A stretch of DNA of 64,000 nucleotides from Sphingomonas endophytica. Its GTDB lineage: Bacteria > Pseudomonadota > Alphaproteobacteria > Sphingomonadales > Sphingomonadaceae. The DNA is taken from NCBI RefSeq assembly GCF_001476895.1, contig NZ_LDTB01000011.1:1-64000 (forward strand). The letters are read 5' to 3'. Numbering within the stretch: the stretch's first letter is position 1; the number at the start of each line of letters is the position of its first letter. Made by a program: the position numbers and the translations under genes. The notes under the pieces are model-generated. The model ran no database searches. It was not told the origin of the DNA and saw only the letters and a list, made by a program, of their open reading frames with translations. Of this stretch, positions 26,924-35,725 are shown piece by piece.

Positions 26924-28242
26924 GCGCGTCGGGCGCGCTGGTCGAGCCGGTGCCGGTCGCGGGCGAACGGTCGGTGCGGCCGACGCGGGTGCGCCATGCG
27001 GTGCTGTGGCTGACCGTGCTCGCGTATCTCATCACCTATATGGACCGCGTCGTGATCGCGACCGCCGCGCCGTCGATCCAGAAGGAATATGGCTTTTCGC
27101 TGGTCACGATGGGCTGGATCTTCGCGGCCTTCCAGTTCGCCTATGCCCTGTTCCAGATTCCCGGCGGATGGCTCGGCGATCGCTTCGGGCCGCGCCGCGC
27201 GCTCACCGGCGTGGTGATCTGGTGGTCGACCTTCACCGCCGCGACCGCGCTCACCTGGTCGGCGGGCTCGATGATGGTGTGCCGCTTCCTGTTCGGGATG
27301 GGCGAGGCGGGCGCGTTCCCGATCGCCACGCGCTCGCTGTCGCGCTGGATGCTGCCGGCGGAACGCGGCTGGGCGCAGGGGCTTACCCACGCCGGCGCGC
27401 GGCTCGGCGGCGCGGTCACGCCGGTGTTCGTCGCGCTGCTGATCCTCGATTTCGGCTGGCGGATGCCGTTCCTCCTGTTCGCCGGGGTCGGACTCGTCTG
27501 GGCGGTGTCGTGGTTCGTCTATTACCGCGACGCGCCGCGTGAGCATCGCGGCGTCAACGCGGCCGAGCGTCTGATGATCGAGGAGGCGCTGGGCACCGGC
27601 CCCGCGCGGGCGCGCGTGCCGTGGCGTCACCTGCTGCGCCGGCCGCAGCTCTGGACGCTGTCGGCGATGTATTTCTGCTACGCCTATTGCATCAACATCT
27701 TCCTCACCTGGTTCCCGAAGTACCTGCACGACGCGCGCGGTTACGATCTCGCGGTAATGGGGCTGTTCGCCAGCCTGCCGTTGATGGCGGGCGTGGTCGG
27801 CGATCTCGCGGGCGGCTGGACCTCGGACCTGCTGGTGAAGCGCGGGGCGGGGCTGAAGCTCGCCCGGCGCGCGGTCGCGGTGACGGGCTTCGCGATCGCG
27901 GCGGCGATGATGCCGCTCGCGGCGGCGATCGACGCGCCGGTGGCGAGCATCATCTGCTTCTGCGTGGCGGTGTTCGGGCTCGAACTGACCGTCGGCGTGT
28001 CCTGGGCGGTGACGCTGGACATCGGCGGGGAGTTCGCCGGGTCGGTCTCGGCGGTGATGAACACGCTCGGCAATCTCGGCGCGGCGATCGCGGCCGCCGT
28101 GACCGGCTATATCGTGACGGTCGCCGGCTGGTTCCCCGCCTTCGTGGTGCTCGCGGTGCTGTGCGCGATCGCCGCCCTTCTGTTCCTGCGGATCGACGCG
28201 TCGCGGCCGCTCGCGGCCGGTGGCGAGGGCGCCGCGGCATGA
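26920..28242 (+). CDS. MFS transporter, ACS type
   Basis: GTG start in a GTGA overlap with the amidohydrolase stop; the same frame is open far upstream but is out of phase with the real amidohydrolase. The 440-residue protein has about 12 helices and anion:cation symporter features: LITYMDRVVIATAAPSIQKEYGFS, GGWLGDRFGPRR and RFLFGMGEAGAFPIATRSLSRWMLPAERG. Members carry organic anions such as hexuronates, phthalate or tartrate. In this operon it should import the product of the secreted enzymes. Confidence 0.88.
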   Translation: MSASGALVEPVPVAGERSVRPTRVRHAVLWLTVLAYLITYMDRVVIATAAPSIQKEYGFSLVTMGWIFAAFQFAYALFQIPGGWLGDRFGPRRALTGVVIWWSTFTAATALTWSAGSMMVCRFLFGMGEAGAFPIATRSLSRWMLPAERGWAQGLTHAGARLGGAVTPVFVALLILDFGWRMPFLLFAGVGLVWAVSWFVYYRDAPREHRGVNAAERLMIEEALGTGPARARVPWRHLLRRPQLWTLSAMYFCYAYCINIFLTWFPKYLHDARGYDLAVMGLFASLPLMAGVVGDLAGGWTSDLLVKRGAGLKLARRAVAVTGFAIAAAMMPLAAAIDAPVASIICFCVAVFGLELTVGVSWAVTLDIGGEFAGSVSAVMNTLGNLGAAIAAAVTGYIVTVAGWFPAFVVLAVLCAIAALLFLRIDASRPLAAGGEGAAA

Positions 28243-28259
28243 CCTCTGGAGATACGTGC

Positions 28260-29504
28260 ATGACGTCCGATCCGACCGCGCCCGCCCTGTTCGGTGCGGC
28301 GCGCCTGCCGCGCGCGATCCTGTTCGGTCGCGGGCAGCGCGCCGCGCTCGGCTCGGCCAGCGCCCGCCTCGGGCGGCGCGCGCTGCTCTGCACCGACGAG
28401 CGGCAGGCCGCGCAGCCCGAATTCGCCGCGATGCTCGCCGATCTCGCCGCGCACGGGGTCGCGACGCGGGTGTTCGACGGCACCGTGCCCGATCTGCCGC
28501 TGCGCTCGATCGATGCCTGCGTGGCCGCCGCCGCCGGTTTCGACGCCGATCTGGTGATCGGCGTCGGCGGCGGCAGCTCGCTCGATCTCGCCAAGGTGGC
28601 GGCGGTGCTGCTCACCCATGGCGGCAGCGTGCGCGACTATTACGGCGAGTTCGCGGTGCCCGGCCCGGTGATGCCGCTGGTCGCGGTGCCGACCACCTCG
28701 GGCACCGGATCGGAGGCGACGCCGGTCGCGGTCGTCGCGGATGAGGAACGCGGCGCCAAGGTCGGGATCGCCAGCCCGCACCTCATCGCCCAGGTCGCGA
28801 TCTGCGATCCGGAGCTGACCGTCAGCTGTCCGCCCGCGCTCACCGCCTTTTCGGGCGCCGACGCGCTGACCCATGCGGTCGAGGCCTATACGACGCTGGC
28901 GCGCCCGATCGACGCGATGCTCACCGAACAGCATGTGTTCGTCGGCAAGAACGTGCTGTCCGACCATTTCGCGACGCTCGCGGTGACCAACGTGTTCCGC
29001 TATCTCGAACGCGCGGTGGTCGACGGCAGCGATATCGAGGCGCGCGAGGGCGTGATGCTGGCGTCGCTGGCGGCGGGCTGCGCGTTCGGCACCGCCGGCA
29101 CCGCGGCGGCGCACGCGCTGCAATATCCGGTCGGCAACCTGACGCACACCGCGCATGGGCAGGGGGTCGCCACGCTGCTGCCCTACGTCATGCAGTTCAA
29201 CCGCCCCGCCTGTGTCGATGGCTTCGCCGAACTGGCCACGCTGGTCGGCATCGCGGGCGCGACGCCGGCGGCGCGGGCGCAGGCGTTCATCGACGCGGTC
29301 GATGCCCTGTTTGCGCGGATCGGCATCCCGCGCTCGCTCGCCGCGCTGGGGCTGCACGCCGAGCAGCAGGACCATGTCGCCGAATATTCGCTCAACGCCG
29401 CGCGGCTGATCAAGAACAACCCGCGCCCGCTCGACCTCGCGGCGATGCAGACCATCACGCGCGCCGCCTTCGCCGGCGATCGCGCCACGCTCCTCAACGC
29501 CTGA
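28260..29504 (+). CDS. Iron-type alcohol dehydrogenase (class IV)
   Basis: The 414-residue protein has the Fe-ADH fold: GVGGGSSLDLAKV nucleotide loop, PTTSGTGSEATP, and metal ligands in GADALTHAVEAY, AHALQYPVGNLTHTAHGQG. The chosen ATG has GGAG eight bases upstream; another ATG seven codons earlier overlaps the MFS stop. The family includes 4-hydroxybutyrate dehydrogenase, maleylacetate reductase and lactaldehyde reductase. With the adjoining aldehyde dehydrogenase of succinate-semialdehyde type, oxidation of a hydroxy acid to the semialdehyde is a reasonable guess. Confidence 0.88.
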   Translation: MTSDPTAPALFGAARLPRAILFGRGQRAALGSASARLGRRALLCTDERQAAQPEFAAMLADLAAHGVATRVFDGTVPDLPLRSIDACVAAAAGFDADLVIGVGGGSSLDLAKVAAVLLTHGGSVRDYYGEFAVPGPVMPLVAVPTTSGTGSEATPVAVVADEERGAKVGIASPHLIAQVAICDPELTVSCPPALTAFSGADALTHAVEAYTTLARPIDAMLTEQHVFVGKNVLSDHFATLAVTNVFRYLERAVVDGSDIEAREGVMLASLAAGCAFGTAGTAAAHALQYPVGNLTHTAHGQGVATLLPYVMQFNRPACVDGFAELATLVGIAGATPAARAQAFIDAVDALFARIGIPRSLAALGLHAEQQDHVAEYSLNAARLIKNNPRPLDLAAMQTITRAAFAGDRATLLNA

Positions 29505-29521
29505 TGCACGGAACGTCTTCG

Positions 29522-30988
29522 ATGACCAGCTACACCCCGCCCGGCGACGGCCCGTTCGCCATTCCCACCGGCCTGCTGATCGGCGAGCGCTGGATCCCGG
29601 CGGCGAACGGCGCGACGATCGCGGTCGACGATCCCGCCACCGGCGCGACGCTCGCCACCGTCGCCGACGCCGCGCCGGAGGAGGGGATCGCGGCGGTTGA
29701 TGCCGCCGCCGCCGCCGCCACCAGCTGGGCCGCGACCGCGCCGCGCCGCCGCGCCGAGGTGTTGCTCGCCTGCTATCACGCGATGATGGCGCAGCAGGAA
29801 TGGCTGGCGCGGCTGATCGCGCTGGAGAATGGCAAGGCGTTGCCGGACGCGCGGGGCGAGGTCGCCTATGCCGCCGAATTCTTCCGCTGGTATGCCGAGG
29901 AAGCGGTGCGGATCCCGGGTGAACTCGCCACCTCCCCGGCCGGCGGCAACCGCATCATGGTGCGGTACCAGCCGATCGGCATCGCGCTGCTCATCACGCC
30001 GTGGAACTTCCCGGCGGCGATGGCGACGCGCAAGATCGCGCCCGCGCTGGCGGCGGGCTGCACCTGCATCCTGAAACCGGCGGCGGAAACGCCGCTGACC
30101 GCGCTGGCGGTGGCGGAGATCATGCGCCGCGCCGGTGTGCCGGCGGGAGTGGTCAATGTCGTGACCACCAGCCGGCCCGGCCCGGTGTGCAGCGCGATCC
30201 TCCACGATCCGCGGGTGCGCAAACTGTCCTTCACCGGCTCGACCCAGGTCGGTCGCGTGCTGCTGCGCGAGGCGGCCGACCAGGTGATCAGCTCGTCGAT
30301 GGAGCTCGGCGGCAACGCGCCCTTCGTGGTCTTCGACGACGCCGATCTCGACGCCGCGATCGACGGCGCGATGGTCGCCAAGATGCGCAATGCCGGCGAG
30401 GCGTGCACCGCCGCCAACCGCTTCTACGTCCAGCGCGGCATCCACGACCGGTTCGTCGCCCGGCTGGTGGAGCGGATGGGCGCGCTGACGGTCGGTCCGG
30501 GCACCGATCCCGCGACCCAGTGCGGCGCGATGATCAACCGCAAGGCGGTGGAGAAGATCGAGCGGCTCGTCGCCGATGCGGTGGGCAAGGGCGCGCGCGT
30601 CGAACTGGGCGGACGGACGCCCGCCGGTGACGGCTGTTTCTACCCGCCTTCGGTGATCGCCGATGTGCGGCCCGGCTCCGCGATCCTGCACGAGGAGGTG
30701 TTCGGCCCGGTCGCCGCCGTGACCGGCTTCGATACCGAGGACGAGGCGGTCGCGCTGGCCAACGACACCGAATACGGGCTCGCCGCCTATGTCTATTCGG
30801 GCGATCTGCGGCGGGCGCTGGCGGTGGCCGACCGGATCGACTGCGGCATGGTCGCGGTCAACCGGGGGCTGGTGTCGGACGCCGCCGCGCCGTTCGGCGG
30901 CATGAAGCAGAGCGGGCTGGGGCGCGAAGGCTCGCATCACGGGCTGCTGGAATATTGCGAGGCGAAATATATCGCGGTGACGTGGTGA
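29522..30988 (+). CDS. NAD(P)-dependent aldehyde dehydrogenase, succinate-semialdehyde type
   Basis: The 488-residue protein has all aldehyde dehydrogenase blocks: LITPWNFPAAMATRK, LSFTGSTQVGR, general base Glu in MELGGNAPFV, nucleophile Cys in GEACTAANRF, and EVFGPV. Its closest pattern is the GabD group (ENGKAL, GLVSDAAAPFGGMKQSGLGREG). An in-frame ATG six codons upstream overlaps the previous stop; the chosen one has GGAA before it. It probably oxidises the aldehyde made by the Fe-ADH to a carboxylic acid that enters central metabolism. Confidence 0.9.
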   Translation: MTSYTPPGDGPFAIPTGLLIGERWIPAANGATIAVDDPATGATLATVADAAPEEGIAAVDAAAAAATSWAATAPRRRAEVLLACYHAMMAQQEWLARLIALENGKALPDARGEVAYAAEFFRWYAEEAVRIPGELATSPAGGNRIMVRYQPIGIALLITPWNFPAAMATRKIAPALAAGCTCILKPAAETPLTALAVAEIMRRAGVPAGVVNVVTTSRPGPVCSAILHDPRVRKLSFTGSTQVGRVLLREAADQVISSSMELGGNAPFVVFDDADLDAAIDGAMVAKMRNAGEACTAANRFYVQRGIHDRFVARLVERMGALTVGPGTDPATQCGAMINRKAVEKIERLVADAVGKGARVELGGRTPAGDGCFYPPSVIADVRPGSAILHEEVFGPVAAVTGFDTEDEAVALANDTEYGLAAYVYSGDLRRALAVADRIDCGMVAVNRGLVSDAAAPFGGMKQSGLGREGSHHGLLEYCEAKYIAVTW

Positions 30989-33096
30989 GCGTGCCGGTGC
31001 TCACCCGCCGCCGGTTGCTCGCGGGGACCGCCGCCACGGCGCTGGCCTTCGCGGTCGATCCGGCGGCGCTCGCCGCCCCGGCACAGGACGCCGACGCGCC
31101 GCCGCCCGATACCGAGTGGCGCAGTTATGCCGCCGACAAGGCGAACACCCGCTATTCCCCGCTCGACCAGATCAACGCCGACAATTTCAACGATCTCGAA
31201 ATAGCGTGGAGCGTGAAGACCGACGTGTTCGGCGCGCGCAAGGAATATCAGTTCGAACCCACGCCGCTGCTGGTAAAGGGGCGCCTGTTCCTGCCGGCGG
31301 GCTCGCGCCGCGACTGTATCGCGCTCGACGCGGCGACGGGCGAGCTGTTGTGGATGCACCGCGTCGATGAGGGGCAGCGCGCGCTCAACTCCCCGCGCCA
31401 GCTCTCCGGGCACGGTGTCTCCTACTGGACCGACGGCACGGTCGAGCGGATCCTCTACGTCACGATCGGTTATCAGCTCGTCTCGCTCGACGCCGATACC
31501 GGCATCCCCGATCCTGCCTTCGGCACCAACGGCGTCGTCGATCTCAAGCGGGATTTCGACCAGGAACTCGATCTCGACACCGCCGATGTCGGGCTCCACG
31601 CCACGCCGATGGTGGCGCGCGACACGGTGGTGGTCGGCGCCGCACATACCGCCGGCGACGTGCCGGCGGTGCGCAAGAACGTGAAGGGCTATATCCGCGG
31701 CTTCGACGTGCGCACCGGCAAGCGCAAGTGGATCTTCCACACCATCCCCAGAAAGGGCGAATTCGGCTATGACAGCTGGCTGAACGGCGACGCCGACGAG
31801 GCCGGCAACGCCGGCGCCTGGGCGGAGATGTCGGCGGACGAGGAACTGGGGCTGGTCTATGTCCCTGTCGAGCTGCCGACCGGCGACGAAATGGGCATGT
31901 TCCGTCGCGGCAACGCCTTGTTCGGCGAATCGCTGGTCGCGCTCGATCTGGAGACGGGGCAGCGGCGCTGGCATTACCAGTTCGTCCATCACGGCCTCTG
32001 GGACCGCGACATTCCGTGCGCGCCGATCCTGTGCGACATTCCGGTCGGCGGGCGCATCGTCAAGGCGCTCGCCCAGCCGACGAAACAGGCATTTCTCTAC
32101 GTGCTCGATCGCCAGACGGGAAAGCCGGTCTGGCCGATCGTCGAGCGCAAGGTGGAGCGCGGCGACGTGCCCGGCGAATGGTACAGCCCGACGCAGCCGG
32201 TGCCGACCAGGCCGCCCGCCTATGACGTGCAGGGCGTCACCGAGAACGACCTGATCGACTTCACCCCCGAATTGCGCGCGAAGGCGGTCGAGTTCGTCAA
32301 GTCGTACAGGATCGGGCCGCTGTTCACGCCGCCGACCGTCAGCAAGCCCGGACGGTGGGGAACGATCTCGGCGCCGGGGATTCAGGGCGGCACCAACTGG
32401 CCGGGTGGCTGCTACGACCCGGAGACGCATATGGTGTACGTCTATTCGAAGACGCAGCCGTCGCTGATCGGGATCGTGCCCAACGACGATCCGCAGGTGT
32501 CCGAATTTCCGCAGGTGCACGGCGTCGCGGGGCGCGAGGCGCGCGCGATGCCGGCGATGGGCGCGGCGCGTACCGGGATGCGCAACATGGAGGCGCCGCC
32601 CGCGTCGCCGCCCGCCGGGGGCGCGCCCGCCGGCGCGTCGAAGGGGCCGCCCCCGGGCTTCCTCGCCATCGACGGCTTGCCGCTGCTGAAGCCGCCTTAT
32701 GGCCGGATCACCGCGATCGACCTCGCCAGGGGCGATCTCGCCTGGCAGGTCGCGCATGGCGAGACGCCCGACAACGTCCGCAACCATCCCCTGCTGAAGG
32801 GGCTAAAGATCCCGCGCACCGGCCGGGCCGGCAATCTGGGGCCGCTGGTGACCAGGACGCTGGTGATCTGCGGCGAGGCGGGGTTCTACACCAACGAATA
32901 CGGCATCCGCGGCGCGATGCTGCGCGCTTATGACAAGGCCACCGGCGAGGAGAAGGGTGCCGTCTACATGACCGCGCCGCAAAGCGGCTCGCCGATGACC
33001 TATCGCCTGAAGGGCCGCCAGTATATCGTCGTCGCCACCGGCGGCGGCAATGCCAGCGCGGAGCTGGTCGCCTATCGATTGCCGGGAGCAGCGTGA
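30985..33096 (+). CDS. Tat-exported PQQ-dependent dehydrogenase (quinoprotein)
   Basis: GTG start in a GTGA overlap with the aldehyde dehydrogenase stop. The 703-residue protein begins VSVPVLTRRRLLAGTAATALAFAVDPAALA, a signal peptide with an R-R-x-L-L pattern suited to Tat export. It then shows the eight-blade PQQ propeller: WRSYAADKANTRYSPLDQIN, LVKGRLFLPAGSRRDCIALDAATGELLW, WHYQFVHHGLWDRDIPCAP, and the tryptophan-docking ends. No heme motif is present; the next gene supplies the cytochrome. Substrate is likely an alcohol or aldehyde, oxidised in the periplasm. A Pro/Gly/Ala-rich insert sits near residue 540. Confidence 0.86.
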   Translation: MSVPVLTRRRLLAGTAATALAFAVDPAALAAPAQDADAPPPDTEWRSYAADKANTRYSPLDQINADNFNDLEIAWSVKTDVFGARKEYQFEPTPLLVKGRLFLPAGSRRDCIALDAATGELLWMHRVDEGQRALNSPRQLSGHGVSYWTDGTVERILYVTIGYQLVSLDADTGIPDPAFGTNGVVDLKRDFDQELDLDTADVGLHATPMVARDTVVVGAAHTAGDVPAVRKNVKGYIRGFDVRTGKRKWIFHTIPRKGEFGYDSWLNGDADEAGNAGAWAEMSADEELGLVYVPVELPTGDEMGMFRRGNALFGESLVALDLETGQRRWHYQFVHHGLWDRDIPCAPILCDIPVGGRIVKALAQPTKQAFLYVLDRQTGKPVWPIVERKVERGDVPGEWYSPTQPVPTRPPAYDVQGVTENDLIDFTPELRAKAVEFVKSYRIGPLFTPPTVSKPGRWGTISAPGIQGGTNWPGGCYDPETHMVYVYSKTQPSLIGIVPNDDPQVSEFPQVHGVAGREARAMPAMGAARTGMRNMEAPPASPPAGGAPAGASKGPPPGFLAIDGLPLLKPPYGRITAIDLARGDLAWQVAHGETPDNVRNHPLLKGLKIPRTGRAGNLGPLVTRTLVICGEAGFYTNEYGIRGAMLRAYDKATGEEKGAVYMTAPQSGSPMTYRLKGRQYIVVATGGGNASAELVAYRLPGAA

Positions 33097-33545
33097 TGAT
33101 CGAACGCGTGACGAGATTTGGCGGCTGGCTGTTCGGCGCGGCGGCGCTGACGCTGGGCAGCGCGGTGGTGGTGCGCGCGCAGGGCGGGCAGCGCGACGTG
33201 TGGAACGGCGTCTATACCGCCGAGCAGGCGGCGCGCGGCAAGGTCGCCTATGCCGAACATTGCGCCGCCTGCCACGGCGACACGCTGGCCGGGATCGACG
33301 TGGCGCCCGCGCTGGCGGGGGGCGGCTTCCTCAACAACTGGAACGGCACCTCGGCGGGCGACCTGTTCTCGCGGATCAAGACGACGATGCCGCTCAGCGC
33401 CCCCGGCAGCCTCAGCGGGAAGACGGTTTCCGACATCGAAGCCTATATGTTCGAGGTGAACGGCTTCCCGGCGGGCAAGCTGCCGCTGCCGCCCAGCCAG
33501 CCGATGGCGGCGGGCATCATGATCGCGCCCAAACCGGTCGGCTAG
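33093..33545 (+). CDS. c-type cytochrome, partner of the quinoprotein
   Basis: The 150-residue protein has an N-terminal signal (FGGWLFGAAALTLGSAVVVRAQ) and one heme site CAACH (in YAEHCAACHGDTLAG), with MFEVNGFPAGKL and later methionines as possible sixth ligands. Its start overlaps the quinoprotein stop (GTGA). It should accept electrons from PQQ and pass them to the respiratory chain. Confidence 0.88.
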   Translation: MMIERVTRFGGWLFGAAALTLGSAVVVRAQGGQRDVWNGVYTAEQAARGKVAYAEHCAACHGDTLAGIDVAPALAGGGFLNNWNGTSAGDLFSRIKTTMPLSAPGSLSGKTVSDIEAYMFEVNGFPAGKLPLPPSQPMAAGIMIAPKPVG

Positions 33546-33606
33546 GCGGCGTCGGCCGGCGTCGCGCGGGTCGTGCGCGCGAGGGCGCGTGGCGGGCGGC
33601 GCGTGC

Positions 33607-34383
33607 TCACGCCCCCCGCCACGCCGGCACCTGCTTCGTCTTCGCCAGGAAGTCCGCGACCCCGCGCCGGAAATCGTCGCTGCCGTACACCTGTTCGATC
33701 AGCGGCTCGATCGCGGGCAGGCCGTCGAACGTCATCCGCCGCAGCGTCTCCTTGGTCACGCGCGTGGTCAGCGGCGCATTTTCGGACGCGCGCGCGCAGA
33801 GCGCCGACACTTCGGCATCCAGCGCCTCACGCGCCACGACCTTCAGCAGGAACCCGTTCGCGCGCAGTTCCTCCACGCCGACGATCTCGCCCAGCAGCAC
33901 CATGCGCCGTGCCATCGCCACGCCGATCGCGCCGCCGATCCGCGCCACGCTCGCGGCCGACAGGCAGTTGCCGATCGTGCGCCCGATCGGCGAGCCGAAG
34001 CGCGCGTCGGGGGTCGCGACGCGAAAGTCGCATGCCGCGCTGATGTTCAGCCCGCCGCCGACCGCCCAGCCCTCGATCACCGCGATCGTGGTGCAGGGAA
34101 TGGCGTCGACCGCGCCCATGCACGCGTCGATCTCGCGCTCATAGGCGACGCCCTGCGCTCCGTCGGCATAATCGGCGAATTTGCCGATGTCGGTGCCGGA
34201 GATGAACGCCTTGCCCCCGGTGCCCCGGAATGTGACCACCCGCACCGTGTCGTCGGCGGCGACCGCGCGCGCGGCGTCGCGCAGCTGCTGCCACATCGCG
34301 CCGGTCAGCGCATTGTGCGCGGCCGGATTGTCGAACCGGACATGGACCGCGGCCCCGTCGCGCGTGACGACGACGCCGCTCAC
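33607..34383 (-). CDS. Enoyl-CoA hydratase/isomerase family protein
   Basis: The 258-residue protein has the crotonase fold: NPAAHNALTGAMWQQL, GGKAFISGTDIGKF (first oxyanion-hole strand) and IEGWAVGGGLNISAACDFRVAT (second). The usual GlyGly is present, but typical hydratase glutamates are not obvious at IGRTIGNCLS, so isomerase, lyase or hydrolase activity is possible. It is coupled by an ATGA overlap to the CoA-transferase gene, which suggests they act in turn on one CoA thioester. Confidence 0.85.
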   Translation of the reverse strand: MSGVVVTRDGAAVHVRFDNPAAHNALTGAMWQQLRDAARAVAADDTVRVVTFRGTGGKAFISGTDIGKFADYADGAQGVAYEREIDACMGAVDAIPCTTIAVIEGWAVGGGLNISAACDFRVATPDARFGSPIGRTIGNCLSAASVARIGGAIGVAMARRMVLLGEIVGVEELRANGFLLKVVAREALDAEVSALCARASENAPLTTRVTKETLRRMTFDGLPAIEPLIEQVYGSDDFRRGVADFLAKTKQVPAWRGA

Positions 34384-35567
34384 GCCGCCGCCTCCTGCCC
34401 GGCGGGCAGCAGCCCGCGCTCGATCAGCTCGCGGCGGATCTCGGCGTCATGCTCGTTGAGCAGCGGCGGGGGCAGCCGCACTTCCTGCGGCGTGCCGCGC
34501 ATCTTGACTGGAAAGCCCAGGGCCCGGAATTCGCCCTCCACCGGGTGCGGCACCTGCATCACCATCTCGCGCGCGACCGCCTGTTCGCTGACCACTGCCT
34601 CGCCGTAATCGAGGATCGGCGCGGCCGGGACGCCGGCGGCAAGCAGCGCATCGATCCATTCCTGGCTGGTGCGCGTGAGGAAGGTGGGGGCGAGCGTCTC
34701 GATCAGGATCTCGCGGTGGGCGACGCGCGCGGCGTTGGTGGCGAAGCGTTCGTCCTCCTGCAATTCCGGTCGGTCGATCACCGTCAGGAAGGTGCGCCAC
34801 AGCCCCTGGTTGGCGGCGCCGATCACGAACCATTCGTCCGACGCGCGCACCGCCTGATAGGGCGCGGACATGCGGTTGGCCGACCCGATCGGCGCGGGCG
34901 CGCGGCCGGTGCCCCAATATTCGGTCGTCTCCCAGATCGACAGCCCCATCGCGGCCTCCAGCAGCGAGGCGTCGATATATTGCCCGCGCCCCGAGGCTTG
35001 GCGCCCGATGACCGCGCTCAGGATGCCGTAGACCGAGAACAGCCCGGCGCCGAGATCGGCGACCGCGATCGAATTCTTGGCCGGCTCCATCCCCGGAAAG
35101 CCGTTGGAGCTGAGCACGCCCGACATCGCCTGCGCGATCAGGTCGAAGCCGGGGCGCTGCGCCCACGGCCCGGTCTGGCCGAAGCCCGAGATGCTGGCGT
35201 AGATCAGTCGCGGATTGCGCGCGGCGAGCGTGTCATAGTCGATGCCCAGCCGCTTCGCGACACCCGGCCGGGCGTTCTCCACGACGATGTCGGCGGTCTC
35301 GACCAGCGCGTAGAGCACCGCGCGATCCGCCGCGTCCTTCAGGTCGAGCGTGATGCTGCGCTTGTTGCGGTTGAGCGCCAGGAAGCCGGGGCTGTCCTCC
35401 CCCTTCAGCCGGAACCCCATCGAATGGCGCGTCGAATCGCCGGTGCGCGGCGGTTCGATCTTGATCACGTCCGCGCCCATGTCGCCCAGCAGCATGCAGC
35501 AGAACGGCCCGGCCATCACCTGCGAGATATCGAGGACCCTCAGGCCCTTCAGCGGCAGTTCCGGCAT
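34380..35567 (-). CDS. CaiB/BaiF-type CoA-transferase
   Basis: The 395-residue protein has the class III CoA-transferase pattern: LKGLRVLDISQVMAGPFCCMLLGDMGADVIKIEPP, RNKRSITLDLK, the catalytic Asp in SIAVADLGAGLFSVYG, and RGQYIDASLLEAAM. It moves CoA between carboxylic acids. The start has AGGAGAGGAG upstream. It is divergent from the second quinoprotein gene, with a candidate operator in between, and is coupled to the enoyl-CoA hydratase-like gene downstream. It would activate the carboxylic acid intermediate of the pathway. Confidence 0.9.
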   Translation of the reverse strand: MPELPLKGLRVLDISQVMAGPFCCMLLGDMGADVIKIEPPRTGDSTRHSMGFRLKGEDSPGFLALNRNKRSITLDLKDAADRAVLYALVETADIVVENARPGVAKRLGIDYDTLAARNPRLIYASISGFGQTGPWAQRPGFDLIAQAMSGVLSSNGFPGMEPAKNSIAVADLGAGLFSVYGILSAVIGRQASGRGQYIDASLLEAAMGLSIWETTEYWGTGRAPAPIGSANRMSAPYQAVRASDEWFVIGAANQGLWRTFLTVIDRPELQEDERFATNAARVAHREILIETLAPTFLTRTSQEWIDALLAAGVPAAPILDYGEAVVSEQAVAREMVMQVPHPVEGEFRALGFPVKMRGTPQEVRLPPPLLNEHDAEIRRELIERGLLPAGQEAAA

Positions 35568-35619
35568 GCGCAATCTCCTCTCCTGCGATGCCGCCGATCG
35601 CGGCATCCGACCATCACGG

Positions 35620-35636
35620 ATCATATTGTATAGGAT
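35620..35636. promoter_or_regulatory. Candidate GntR operator, site 3 (divergent promoter)
   Basis: ATCATATTGTATAGGAT lies in the gap between the divergent CoA-transferase and quinoprotein genes. Its right 12 bases, ATTGTATAGGAT, match ATC-N-TATA-N-GAT with one mismatch, and a further ATCATAT half lies to the left. One site could control both directions. Confidence 0.6.
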
Positions 35637-35725
35637 CGTGTGGCTTGCTAGCACCGTTGAAATGACAGGACAACGTTGCGGCCGCCCGATGCGGAACGCA
35701 ACGCCGCCGGACAGGAGAGTGGAGC

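Noticed and set aside
30937-32787. Minus-strand open frame (616 codons) opposite the first quinoprotein
   Set aside because: No domain; the plus strand encodes PQQ-propeller repeats and a signal peptide.
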